Below, in pieces: positions 1 to 11,027 of a stretch of DNA of 64,000 nt. The notes below the pieces were generated by a model. It saw nothing but the letters and a program-made list of their open reading frames with translations, was not told the origin of the DNA and did no database searches. The first letter of the stretch is position 1. Every line of letters starts with the position of its first letter. The position numbers and the translations under genes are program-made. Source of the stretch: Brachycybe producta (taxonomy: Eukaryota > Arthropoda > Diplopoda > Playtdesmida > Andrognathidae); NCBI GenBank assembly GCA_036925085.1, contig JAUPFP010000035.1:1664356-1728355 (forward strand). Direction: 5' to 3'.

Positions 1-2230
1 GCATAAAGTAATCATTTTAGTTTTTTTAGATCAAAATTGGTGTTCTTTGTAGAAGACTGACGGCAAAACAAAACATTTCGGTGACAAACAATCTTCAACT
101 TTAAATGTTAGAAAACGAGAATCTTTGTTTGAACCAACAAACCCAACCATCTTTTTCTAGTTTCCATAAAACGTTTATTTTCAAATATATTATTATTATC
201 CTTGTGTAATTTTCTAGTTTCAAATAAAAGTTAAAGTAAAAAGCGTTAAAAATGATTTTGTGATTATGAAATGCACCCTTAATTGCGAAAACATGCAATA
301 TCTTTTGTTGATAATTTCTTCTATTTTTATGACTTTTGACAGTGGAAATTGTTCAAGTTCAATACTGAATGGACAGTATCAGAATATTTTGTCTTGTTAA
401 ACGAATTTCGTATTAAAAGAATTTTTATGTTATGCTAAGGGACTTACTAGAAATATATTTTGTGTTTTTCGAACCAACCAATATGTATTAACTCTGGTAC
501 AAAAAAAAACATTTACAACTCGTAATTAAGTTTACTGGTCAAGTTATTACTCTGACGGCTCACAAGTATACCAAACAAACATTAAAAAATACTGTATTAC
601 ATGCTTTAATATATTGTTATATACTATTTATGAATATAACATCTTTAATAAAAAAAATCAAATGGCCCACACAATCATAATCAATCTGTTCCAACCGAGA
701 TAAATGTTATACATGAACAAATATAGGTGCCTTGTTTTAAGTATGTCACGAATGAGTAACAGTCTTTAAAATTGCTGTTAAACGCTTCGAAGAATCTTAA
801 ATTTCTTTTAATATACTTTAAAAAAATAGTAGAAATGATACATTTGGTAGCCATGATAATGAATAAGCGGCATATTAAGTTGAAGACCAGCCATTTTTTA
901 AAGCGTGACATTGGGACTTTCATCGAAATGACATGCAAACCTTAATATACAATACAGAGAAATAGTATTTTTTTGTCATAAAATACTAGAGAAGAAAAAA
1001 AAACAATTGAACATATATTTATTTAAAAGAAACTATTTGAATTCATGCAATTTAAATACACTGACCATGTTAGTCAAATGGAACCATGATATTCAAATGA
1101 CACTGTCCTTATTTCAATATTTTTTTTCTAAACCGGAAAGTTAATATTTAATTACATTTCGAATCAATTAAACTTAATGAAAACTAAACCTTTCAAAATT
1201 TATTCTAAGTAGGAAATTTAAAAAGAGAAATTGGTGTTGACAAAAAGATAAATAAAAATTAATTCTTGTTTTTTTTTATTTATTTATTTATTTATTTTTC
1301 TGTTGTTTTTTTTTTTTGAAGAAAAGAAAAAAAAAGAAAACAATAACCTAAATAAGAAAACCAGTTTCTTGATATTAAGATTTGCATTTCTCTTCGAATT
1401 TAGTTCAATAATCTTTGGACACGGATTGAGAAAAAAATCAAAACTAAAAAATTGTATTTGAGCAAGTTGAAACCAAAATCGAAAATTCGGCATGTTCAAG
1501 TTTCTATGTATAAGATAATTTGGATTTTAATTCTCTCTATTTTGTTTTATCATATGAGAACACCCGAGAACTTTTGTCAACTCAAGAACACTGGCTAGAT
1601 TATTTAAATGAGCTACGCCGGACCACGGCAATATCATTTCTGATTATTCATTAGTGCATAATGAATTACCACTGCTTAATATACAATACTAATATAATAT
1701 ATCAACTGCGTTTTCATGAGAAAATTCAAATGTGGTTAGGAAACACCTTTTTTTTTCTTCTAACAGTTTTTGTCTTTGAAAAAAAAAATGACAGTTCTGA
1801 TAAAATTCTCACTTTTCAAACAGTTGAAATGACTGTTTAACCTGCCCTTTCTCCTTTGTTCTGTTTTGTTGGAAAAATCTAATGTGACTGAATAGCCCAT
1901 CACCAGTAATCTCAATTTAACAAACAATTTAACCATCGAAGAAATATTTACAAAGTCGTAAACTTGTGACAGTCATAAGTTAATCATTGTGATTGTTACA
2001 GCGTTATGAGCTGCATAGATACTCTTATTACCTTTCTGTAACGACTCACCAGGTATTCATATCTATCATATACACTTGGCACTTGATCTTCAACTTGAAC
2101 TTTCTGATTAGGATTCCAACATAGAAACTCCCTCAATAAAATTGGGAGTTTTGTGTTTGAGAAATCAGAAAATTAACTACTTGTATATTCGCATATATAC
2201 TGCACTTCGTTTAAATAAGTATTCATTAAA
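1..2230. other. AT-rich intergenic or intronic DNA, no gene seen
   Basis: Long A and T runs, for example around 1270-1350, and no convincing coding frame on either strand. The stretch 150-230 resembles a roughly 70-bp motif that recurs elsewhere in the window (near 2855, 12400, 21820, 32070 and 34900). A small hairpin sits at 2125-2151. Confidence 0.7.
2125..2151. repeat. 8-bp hairpin with AATAAA in its loop
   Basis: AAACTCCC at 2125-2132 is exactly complementary to GGGAGTTT at 2144-2151. The 11-nt loop contains AATAAA at 2135-2140. It does not fit the histone mRNA 3' stem-loop consensus. It may be chance; no function is claimed. Confidence 0.4.
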
Positions 2231-2234
2231 TTAA

Positions 2235-3058
2235 TGTGGCTGAATCGATATTTAGGTTGTTTACTTCTCCCCAGATGTCGCCACTACAGTGTCTATCATG
2301 TTCTATAGCAGATCACTGCCGCCAACCGTAGTTTTGAGAAAATTTATATTTTTCAAGTGAACGTTTTTCAAGAGAAACATTACAAAAAAAATTCAAAGTG
2401 ATTTAGAAACTAGAATAGTTGGTGATAAATAGGGCTCGAATTTTGATGTAATATCAACCGGAATGTTTCTCAATGTGTGGCCCAAGTGCCAATTGTGAAG
2501 TGACAATCTCGTTTAGATAATAAAAAAAAAACAATTGTTCATTCTAAACTGGTTAGAGGCTAGAACTCCAGTTGACAAATGATAGTAACCCGACATCTAG
2601 CTTCTCTACCCAGCTTTTTTAATTAGAGAAAACAATTGCAGTTGCTTTAATGATGATGATTACTTCACAATTGGCTCTTGGGCCACAAATTGAAAAACAT
2701 TCCGGTTGATATTGCATAAAAATCCGAGCCCTAGTGATAAATTATAGTAAAAGTTTTTCAACATTTAAAAATAAACTTTTTAAGAAAGTTTGAAAAAGGC
2801 TAAAATAGTTCTTCAAAAACTGTCTATCAATGGAAAAACCTAAATTTCAAATTGCTATAAAATGTTTATTTTTTAAGATATCGGGCCATGAAAAAACTTT
2901 TAGCATAATCTTCAACTATTTTAGTTTTAAAAACAAATTCAAACGTTCGCTTGACGTTTTTGCATCCAAATTTAACCAAAACGTATATTTTGCATCGCAT
3001 TAGCCACTGCGTTGGCACCAGGTGGGACAGAAGCAAAATAAATATCTATTCAGCCACC
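2235..3058. mobile_element. TTAA-flanked MITE, copy 1 (carries a nested insertion)
   Basis: The ends are inverted: TGTGGCTGAATCGATATTTA at the left and, on the other strand at the right, GGTGGCTGAATAGATATTTA. TTAA lies immediately outside both ends (2231-2234 and 3059-3062), as expected for a TTAA target-site duplication of the piggyBac or Kolobok kind. No transposase frame is present, so it is non-autonomous. A related copy with the same ends lies at 35014-35433. Without the nested element at 2430-2733 and one copy of its target duplication, it is about 510 bp. The right half contains the recurring motif that reads TTTATTTT, AAGATATC, CATGAAAAA and TTTAGCATAATC in order. Confidence 0.82.
2430..2733. 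mobile_element. hAT-like non-autonomous element nested in a MITE
   Basis: An 8-bp direct repeat, GTGATAAA, flanks it at 2422-2429 and 2734-2741, the duplication length typical of hAT transposons. The ends are inverted, starting TAGGGCTCG. The inverted similarity runs for about 75 bp: 2430-2507 pairs with 2657-2733, sharing CAACCGGAATGTTT and GGCCCAA. There is no coding frame. Removing it and one TSD copy restores the host MITE, so it arrived later. Confidence 0.85.
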
Positions 3059-3219
3059 TTAACCACCATGTGTACATATATTTACACACGTGTGTAACAA
3101 TGGCCAACAATTTTTCACTTTTTTTCTGCTGACTAAGATCTGACATTTGTGTTTAAGTAATTTTGGGGTGCTGATTTCAAAAATAAAATCAGTTTTTACA
3201 TCCCGTTTTTGTTCTATGG

Positions 3220-4130
3220 TGTGACGTGACTGGCCCACCTCTCGTACCTTTGGCTCCATTACCGACGATGCGTGAGGAACTTCGTCCTCGTTGACGATGT
3301 TGTTCCCTCTGCTGAATCGGTGGTGCCGGGGTCGACTCTGTTGTCGACTACTGCGGACCAGCCTCTACTGCTGTTGAACCTCTGGGAGTTGGGTTCACCG
3401 GGCGCGACATTTACTTGCCTTGCCTGGCAAGGCCCACAAAAAGACCGTCTTTCCTAGGGATCTTTGGATATAGGCGTGACGATGCCGAAGATACTCTAGT
3501 CCTTTTCGTTGGGTTGCTGGAGGCTCCAGGCAGAGGGACTCAGGCTGTGTCTGAGTACCTTCTGCTGGATACTCCTCTCTTTTAGGAGTACAGAAACCCA
3601 ATATAGTCCAAAATACACATACACTGACACTGGTTTATGTATTTTGAATATAACTCTTTACTTGCACTTCATTACATAATTATTATTACTTTTACATAAT
3701 ATTATTCTCTAAGTCAGATCTTTACTCTCTGAACTCTAGACTCTGGTTCAGGGTACTTCTTGAATTCTCAAGAACAACTCTCTAGTTTGAACTCTCTACT
3801 CTGACTGTCCTATTCAGTGTCTAAACTCTGACTGTCCTCACACTCAAGTCTCAGGCTCACTTGTCCGGTCCCCTGGGAGTGGCAACTGTCACCTCAGGAC
3901 TTAATGATTGACCAACTGGGCCAATCATTGCCCTGGGCCGGGGATATTAAATCATAATCAGAAATATTCTTGGAACTTATTTCCAATTTTCTCACGGTCG
4001 GACTTGGTTCCACGAATTCTCTGAAATTCGGGCCACCCATGTCCGAACATCTGTGCACCAAGGGGTGCCTTACTGTCAAGACTGAATTTTGACTTAAGTG
4101 TTTCACCTTCTGTTTCTACAGGGTGTCACA
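3220..4130. mobile_element. Solo LTR, copy 1 (Ty3/Gypsy-like ends)
   Basis: 911 bp starting TGTGACG and ending TGTCACA, with a 4-bp direct repeat ATGG just outside both ends (3216-3219 and 4131-4134). The same sequence recurs as a second copy at 9162-10198, with its own different 4-bp duplication. TG...CA ends with 4-bp duplications and no adjoining gag/pol mark a solo LTR left by recombination between two LTRs. The body is GC-rich at the left and CT-rich in the middle (3700-3850). Transcriptional orientation is not decidable here: no clear TATA box and poly(A) pair is shared by both copies. Open frames inside it are not believed to be genes. Confidence 0.88.
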
Positions 4131-4189
4131 ATGGCATGTTTTATTTTTCAGGTTTTTGTTCATCAACTGTTGTAATTGTAACTTAGGCA

Positions 4190-4686
4190 ATGGCTGCTGC
4201 TAGAAGAAAGTGTTTGAATAGTCTAGATACATTTTGTTATGTATGTGGAAGCTTCATTGTACCCAGTCAAAGGATGAGTTTTAGCAATTTTGTGAAGAAG
4301 GTGCAGGTGGTTTACTTTCAAGTGAGACTTGGAGACCAGGACAAGTCTTGGACTCCACATGAAGTGTGCAAGCCCTGAGTTGAAGCATGGGTTGCAACAT
4401 GAGAATAAAGGTTCATTTTCTCAACAGTCATCTTGATACATTTCCTGAAAATCTAGGTTATATAAGTGATGAGCAAGGCAAAAGGTTCCATTATGATATA
4501 AAAGCTATGGAGCAGCGATACCAAGGAAGGTGGGCTACCCACATGATGGCAGAATACTGGTGGAGTGTTAAAAAACTGAATTTAAACACTCCAAAAAGGG
4601 CCTACATACAAAAACTTATCCATGATGGAAGAATGTGCCATCACCACGAAAAACGTTGTAATCGTGTACTTTTATATGGAGATTGA
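4190..4686 (+). pseudogene. Internally deleted transposon-type protein gene (conserved, uncharacterised dispersed family)
   Basis: The first part (4190-4378, 62 residues) begins MAAARRKCLNSLDTFCYVCG and ends at a stop after HEVCKP. The second (4387-4686, 99 residues) contains GCNMRIKVHFLNSHLD, FPENLG, SDEQGKRFHYDIKAMEQRYQGRW and MMAEYWW spread over it. From memory these match the start and the end of a protein family present in many copies in invertebrate genomes and annotated as uncharacterised. The full family protein is several hundred residues, so the middle (my estimate, over 300 residues) is missing. Near the junction CKP is followed by a stop where the family appears to continue, and the frame then shifts. 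The N-terminal CxxC pair suggests a zinc-binding segment. It is a dead internal-deletion copy. It starts 60 bp after the solo LTR, but the two need not be related. Function and superfamily are not established here. Confidence 0.72.
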
Positions 4687-5656
4687 TTCAAATAGAGGTA
4701 TGGCATAGTGTAAAAACTTGACATGATGGGCAAAAACCAATGTGATATCTGAGTTCAGAACCCCAAAATTAGTCAGGAACAAGTCTCGGATATAAGTCAG
4801 CAAAAATAGTGTTGACCAGTGTAATATATGTAATATTCAGCAATCATATACTAACAATTTGTAATACACAGAGGTTTCTTGCAAAAAAAAATTCACATTA
4901 GTAAGATCGTTTACAATGTAACTTGAGAAATTTAATTTGTGACCAGGCCAACTAAAAATAATAAAACAAAGGTTGGTCCTTTTAAATAATAATTCTATAT
5001 AAATGTGACATGGCCAAACTAAAACAAATTATTTGCTAGAAAATGTATAATTTTAAATGCACACAATTGCCTTCAAAATCATTTACACTTTAAAAGACAA
5101 AGAGTTTATTTTTTTTAGAAATAAAAATGCTTTCGTACAAACGTAAAATGCATGTAAAGGTTAAATCGAAACAAACTGTTTTTCTGATATTATCTGTAAT
5201 TTTTATAATATCCAGTTTTGACAATGACAATTTTGATTAACCTAAACTTAACTCATGACCATGAACAAAGGTTTCATTAAATTATAGCTTTGTGATATTT
5301 AGTTTTCATTTTAAATTTCTATACTTAAAATGAAAACAAAAAACTTCAACTTTGGTTTAATAGGGAGTGGGGTTTTTTTTTCTATCAAAAATTGAAATTT
5401 TCAACCTCACTCACATGTTGTTAAATTTATTTTGAGTATTAATCGACACTTATACACCTGCGATACAACCATTAAAACGTTTCTTTAATTACGTTTTTAA
5501 AGCAATATACTGAAACATGAATATAAAAAAAACTGAATCTAGTAAATAAAACAAAGTTTTATGAGTATATTTAATTAATGAGTATTTTATTTTATACTTG
5601 TAATTTAATTTTATCATTATACCGAGTGTATCGTCGTCATTCATCATGATCGTTTC
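4687..5656. other. AT-rich DNA, nothing recognised
   Basis: No coding frame, repeat structure or RNA signal could be supported. Part of it may be the 3' remainder of the transposon-type gene at 4190-4686. Confidence 0.6.
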
Positions 5657-5945
5657 CTACACCTTTTCTGTCAATATCCACTCCTTTCGATTTTGTGCCA
5701 AACTCCCAGAAACTCCACATGCCCCCATATCCCGTTTTACCACCATGTCCAAGGCTTGTTTGGGCCATCCTATACTCCCTTTTGACCCCTAGGTCGAAAC
5801 TCATCACCTATTTCAGAAGCTGATCCTCCCCCACTCCTGATTACATGTCCAAACCACTTCAGCCCCCAAACTTTCCTGCATCTTTTCTACTATATGCTAG
5901 CTACAACTACATGATTCTAATCCTATCCTTTCTTGTTACCCCAGA
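5657..5945 (-). pseudogene. RTE-like non-LTR retrotransposon, C-terminal ORF remnant
   Basis: Reading the minus strand gives, in two frames, the familiar tail of RTE-type LINE proteins downstream of the reverse transcriptase. First come a GVT..DRIR-like segment near 5930 and WFGHVIRSG (codons ending at 5856). Then, after a frame change, GWPKQALDMVVKRDMGACGV and LAQNRKEW, with a stop at 5657-5659. The order (WFGH, basic linker, RDM..CGV, NRKEW) is that of the family. The frame change between WFGH and GWPK shows that it is broken. LINE copies are usually 5'-truncated, which explains why only the tail is present. RTE is the best guess; a CR1/Jockey relative is possible. Confidence 0.68.
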
Positions 5946-8900
5946 CAAAAACCTTAGCATTCCCATTTTAAAGAAAAGAACGAATTTTGTATCTGAAGAA
6001 GCACTAGTGCTAGCGAACCTCTCGTTTGTAGAGACAAAATTGAAGGTTTTCTTTTGTTATTCATAATCTAGTTAGTTACACAAAGTGCAGCTCAGTAGAT
6101 AGAAATGCAGATTTTTCATCCACGTATCTATTAGTTGTGAAGACCAGATTTATTTAGTATTCACAACCAATCCATGGATAAAATATTTACTATAGGATCA
6201 TATCCCATATGTTACTTTAACTTCAAGACTTTCCTAATTTCAAAAATTTAAATTCCATTTTCCGGTTGATTTGAAACAGCAAATTAAACAACTTTCTTCA
6301 TACATAAACATTTATACTAACTAGATAGGAGAAATCTGTACACATTTCACTAGAATTCGTCACAATCATTTAAGCTTTATAGTGGGAATTTTTTTCCAAG
6401 CTTTGAATTAATTGTGAATTGCACACTTTAGCTTCAAGTTTTCAGTACAACATTAGAAATATGTCGGTTTGTGTCTGACACTGTGTGTTGTGTGTACGTG
6501 TAAAAAGATGTTTCTTGAAATAATAATAGTTAAAAGTTAAACTTCAACTTAAGTAAAGATTAATATTTTTAAACGTATACTATATAATTAGGCTCTTGCC
6601 CTGAACCTACTTCAAGAAAACTTTTCAAGGCAGCATGGTTTTTGTGTGAAAGCGACATGCCACTCGAAGCTCTAACAAAATTTAGACATTTTTTTGCAAA
6701 ATAAATTCATATTTTTTGTCATTTTTTCCAGGGTTATTCAACAATGATTTTAATTCATTTCCACCATAGAAGACAGCGTTTTATGAGATTCATAGATTTG
6801 TCTGACAATGCATCTTTGGTCAGTTTCATACAATTGCGTGCAATTGTCACATTATTTTCACCTTGAACCATTAGCATCTTGTGTAGACGGCCTTATGGGC
6901 TGCAACATTCTAAAATTCGTTGAATGGATTTCTAATTTCTAGTTTTGACAACATACTTTGCATCCTCTGCCACTGGCCTTCATGGCTGCTTGCCGAATAA
7001 TGTGTCATATTGAAATTTTCTTTAAAGAAATATTGCTAGTGTACCTATTATGCTGTGATTGTGGGTTTTATATGGGAAAAAATTACAAACTTTGTGTTTA
7101 TATTTTTTTTTACCTTTTCTGGTCATGTAAAGGGTCTTCAATTGTTGCATTGTATTACGTTGCATATATAAATTACGTAAGTAGCTTCAATAAAACAAAA
7201 CCAACTGTAGGCAGGCCCATCATTGTGTGTTAATTTAACGCGCCCTTGCAATAACTACATAATATATTTTATGTGACTAATTCATCATTATTAAATATGT
7301 ACAGGCAGATCGAAAATTGTGTGTAGTGCACATTTGGATTCACAAGAGTTGCACAATTGGGAACTTCTCTATTTTTAAAAACGGATTTTACCCACTATAA
7401 AGTTATATTAATGTAGTTTCAACTTTACAAGCAATCAAAAATGATATGTTCTTCTCTAAGTCCTATTTTAAATTCCTAAAATGGAAGAAGCTTAGCCTTA
7501 TTTGGGTCACCCACATCATTGTTTTTTTTTTTCAAAAACACATACGTCATACACAAGCTAAACAAGTTTTTTGGGCGCCAAGTGGTTTTGAGAAGTTCCT
7601 AGGACGTGTTTCAAAATCTTCAACATAAAACCCACCTACTCGCATAACCCACACCTGTACTTAAATGCAATGTTACCAATAATTTAACTAAAATGTTTCT
7701 TTTCAATAACTAAATATCTAAAAAGCAAATCTCTGACAACCTCATCGTTTTGTAGAATCTAAAGAATAGACTTTGCTAGAAATTATGGTAATCAGTATTA
7801 TATGGAAAGCTAGCTTCGAAAGTGAAAAAAAAGAGTTGTATTAAATGGGTGAATTGTGTACAAGTTGATGCAAATAAAACATTTGTCTGAAGGGTAGACA
7901 TGTTTCATTTTGTAAAAGCCTTAACCTTTGTCAGATTAGCACAGCCGCAGTAAATGACGGTTCTTCATACCAGGAATGAATTTAACAAAACACATACAGC
8001 TATTGCATTATGCATCTTGATGCAATAATCATAATGCATTCTAAAACCTAGTGCAGATATTGAGATAGTAATCGATGTTGAAAGACAATCCACCTTTGAG
8101 AAACAAGACTAGATCGTCTGTGGCTAGATTTAAATTTTGTTCTTTCTATGAATAGTTGGAAAAGAATTTAATGTTACCATTAGTAAAAAACGGCAAATCA
8201 CCCATTTAGAATTTTCAACCAAAAAAATCTCAAAGAAAGAATGTCAGGTTTGTCAATCCGGAATTGATCGTCTGTAGTTGGTTTTATTTTTTTATTACTG
8301 CAAACTAACACAATGTATCTAAGGTTGCATTACGTCTTTATATTACCGTTTTAAAGCTGGACAAAGGCGGTCAATTCAGCCTATACTGTAGAGATCTTTT
8401 GGTTTGTTTTGAAATTTTATATGGGCAGCGCCTATTTTTTTTCTCTCTTAACTATTTTTTTATGGTCCAAGCATTGCTATTTTAACAAATGTGTATGTTC
8501 GCACGCTCAGGATTGACAAACCAGAACTGATTATCTTTACCAAGCTTAAAATGTAAGCCTACATAGTTTATTTTTATTTAAGTAGGCCTACATGTTGGTA
8601 CAACAACAGAAAAATCAACTTGCATTCATTCAAAATAAGAAAGTACACCTATTGTCTAACTGTAGAACTCAAACTAGGATATTTCTGAATTAAATCTAAT
8701 AAATCACATCTTTAGACATGAATATGATGAACATCGAGCATCTACAATGGTTTAACTTTATAATGAAACAGAAGAAGAAATTTTGCTATTTCAAAAAAAA
8801 AAAAATGTGTTACTTCTTCAAATGGACTTCACATGGAGTTATTTTTTATAATGGCAAACTTAATTAACTATTGAGGTCGTGGAAACTTTTCATCACATCA

Positions 8901-9157
8901 GTTTTAATTCATGGTTATAAATATTTAACATCAAATTTATATAACACTTGACACTCGTTATTTATTACATACAGAGGTTTCTATCCTCATTGATCATTTA
9001 CGTAGGCAGTTAACAAATAACATACACCAACCATCATCAATGTTGAAAAACCCGAACTGTGGCTCTGTGGTGTAATTGTCATTCACTCCAGATGAGCAAA
9101 CATTGATGAATATCAAAAACCAATTTTATCACATTGGCTTCATGTCATTAGTCATCA
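5946..9157. other. AT-rich DNA with no supported gene
   Basis: Several AT-biased open frames of 60-90 residues occur but show no recognisable domain. The only structure noted is the possible MITE at 8247-8522. Confidence 0.6.
8247..8522. mobile_element. Possible MITE bounded by a 13-bp inverted repeat
   Basis: GGTTTGTCAATCC at 8247-8259 is the exact reverse complement of GGATTGACAAACC at 8510-8522. Outside this the match fades to CA/TG, and no target duplication is clear. The inverted repeat is longer than expected by chance at this spacing, but the class is unknown. Confidence 0.4.
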
Positions 9158-9161
9158 CCTA

Positions 9162-10198
9162 TGTGACGTTGCTGGCCCTTTGGTGCCGCCATTTCGCGTA
9201 CTCTTTTGATGCTGCTGATGAACCGGTGGTGCCGGGGTCGACGCTGCTGATGAACCGGTGGTGCCGGGGTCGACGCTGCTGATGAACCGGTGGTGCCGGG
9301 GTCGACGCTGCTGATGAACCGGTGGTGCCGGGGTCGACGCTGCTGATGAACCGGTGGTGCCGGGGTCGACGCTGCTGATGAACCGGTGGTGCCGGGGTCG
9401 ACGCTACTGATGAACCGGTAGTGCCGGGGTCAACTCTGTTGTCGACTGCTGCGGGCCAGCCTCTGCTGTTCCTCTGGGGGTTGATTTCACCGGGCGCGAC
9501 ATTTACTTGCCTTGCCTGGTAATGGCCCACAAAAAGACCGTCTTTCCTAGGGATCTTTGGATATAGGGCTTGACGATGCCGAAGGTACTATGTCCTTTTC
9601 GTTGAGTTGCTGGAGGCTCCAGGCAGAGGGACTCAGGCTGTGTCTGAGTGCCTTCTGCTGGATACTCCTCTTGTTTAGGAGTACAGAAACCCAACATAGT
9701 TCAAATACACAACACTTACACAGGTTTATGTATAATAAAATATGTCTCTTTACTAGCTCTTTGTTAGATTCTTATTAACACTCTTTACATTCTTATTCCA
9801 CTCTAAGTCAGGCTTAACTCTCAGACTGAACTCTACACTCTGATTCTCTAGAACTGACTGTCTAGTCCAGAACTTATCCGGTTTAACTCTAAACTCTGAC
9901 TGTCCTCACACTCAAGTCTCAAGCTCACTTGTCCGGTCTCCTGGGAGGGGCAACTGTCACCTCAGGGCTCAATGATTGACCAACTGGGCCAATCATTGCC
10001 CTGGGCCGGGGATATTACCTTATAAGGAAAGATATTTTTGGGACTTATTCCCAGTTTTCTCACGGTCGGACTTGGTTCCACGAATTCACTAGAATTCGGG
10101 CCACCTAAGTCCGAACATCTGTGCACCAAGGGGTGCCATACAGTCAAGACTGAAATTTGACTAAAGTGTTTCACCTTCTGTTTCTACAGGGTGTCACA
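9162..10198. mobile_element. Solo LTR, copy 2 (with internal minisatellite)
   Basis: 1037 bp, TGTGACG...TGTCACA, flanked by a 4-bp duplication CCTA (9158-9161 and 10199-10202). It aligns along its whole length with the LTR at 3220-4130. Shared landmarks include GGCGCGACATTTACTTGCC, AAAAAGACCGTCTTTCC, GGAGGCTCCAGGCAGAGGGA and CACCTTCTGTTTCTACAGGG. The copies differ by many substitutions, by small indels and by the 32-bp tandem array at 9211-9434, which is single-copy in the other LTR. Each has a different duplication, so they are independent insertions and not the two ends of one element. Confidence 0.9.
9211..9434. repeat. 32-bp tandem repeat, 7 copies, inside the LTR
   Basis: The unit starts GCTGCTGATGAACCGGTGGT and ends GCCGGGGTCGAC. 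Copies begin at 9211, 9243, 9275, 9307, 9339, 9371 and 9403. The first six are essentially identical; the last has diverged (CTACTG, GGTAG, TCAAC). It is GC-rich in an AT-rich region. The homologous position of the other LTR (about 3305-3342) has one diverged unit, so the array expanded after the copies separated. The unit length is not a multiple of three, so the open frame across it is not evidence of a protein. Confidence 0.95.
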
Positions 10199-10202
10199 CC
10201 TA

Positions 10203-10753
10203 TGAGCATTTAAAAAAAGTAGAAGTATATTAATAAATTAAATACTTGCTGTCTCCACACAAAAGTAGACAAAAAAAAAAGAAGTTCGTTTCATAAAGAT
10301 ACAAAAACCCTACAATATATTCAAAATGTACCGAAAATTATCCAATGGTTTATTGTTGCAGTCAGTTTGGTATAGGCTAATGTTTTAATATATCATCTTC
10401 CATTGTAAATAAGCTGTACTTTTAATAAATTCATTTATTTTAGTTTCTAAAGGTAAGTTCCAGACTTGAAAACATTGTTTGCAAACTAGAATGACTTGAC
10501 CCAGAATTTCAAGAAAGTGGGAGAATCAACACAGTAGAGACGTTGTGATGTCACTGCTATTATTTTAAGACTATTATCATTTTGTACAACAGTCAATGGC
10601 AATCATATGACAATATCTGTCCTAATAATATTCTGTAACTTCTTTTGTGACTGTTATAAGGTTATGCGCTAGATGTAACAATTTACTGTCACATGACTGT
10701 CTTATTTTTTTTTAGTAATGAGGCACCTAGTCTCGAAAATCATCACCACATTT
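10203..10753. other. AT-rich DNA, nothing recognised
   Basis: No gene, repeat or RNA signal could be supported between the LTR target duplication and the next MITE. Confidence 0.6.
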
Positions 10754-10757
10754 TTAA

Positions 10758-11027
10758 GGTCGCTTCACACTAGCCGATTGACTTCAATTGACTCTAAATT
10801 CAATTATTTGACCACACTTGACTTTTAGGATCGATCCACACTATACATTCAAAGCAGGGTCCCGGTTGACCATGGTCAAATATCACACTAGAGATTTTCA
10901 ATCGATATCCAATGCATTTAGAAAGTAGGCATTCACACTGGTGACCACACTCAGACCATGTTTTTTCTAGAAACATATGAACGGACCATGGTTTGGCCAT
11001 GTTATGATCTGTTGGTGTGTAGGGACC
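10758..11027. mobile_element. MITE with GGTCGCTTCACACTAG-type ends
   Basis: The left end reads GGTCGCTTCACACTAGCCGA. The right end, on the other strand, reads GGTCCCTACACACCAACAGA, an imperfect inverted match over 20 bp. TTAA precedes the left end; TATC follows the right. The interior repeats TGGTCAAAT and CCATGGT-type words and has no coding potential. The end wording (a short G/C start, then TTCACAC) resembles other short elements here at 19157, 38143 and 62473. Confidence 0.6.

Noticed and set aside
2125..2151. Histone-type 3' stem-loop or intrinsic terminator
   Set aside because: The stem-loop does not fit the histone consensus and there is no gene upstream; intrinsic terminators do not apply in this kind of genome.
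6075..6160. GCAGCTCAGTAGATAGA, resembling a tRNA A box
   Set aside because: No acceptable B box (TTGTGAAGACC) and no stems; probably chance or a very old relic.
9159..9530. 123-codon minus-strand frame with VDPGTTGSS repeats
   Set aside because: It is a translation of the 32-bp LTR minisatellite; the other LTR copy does not preserve it.
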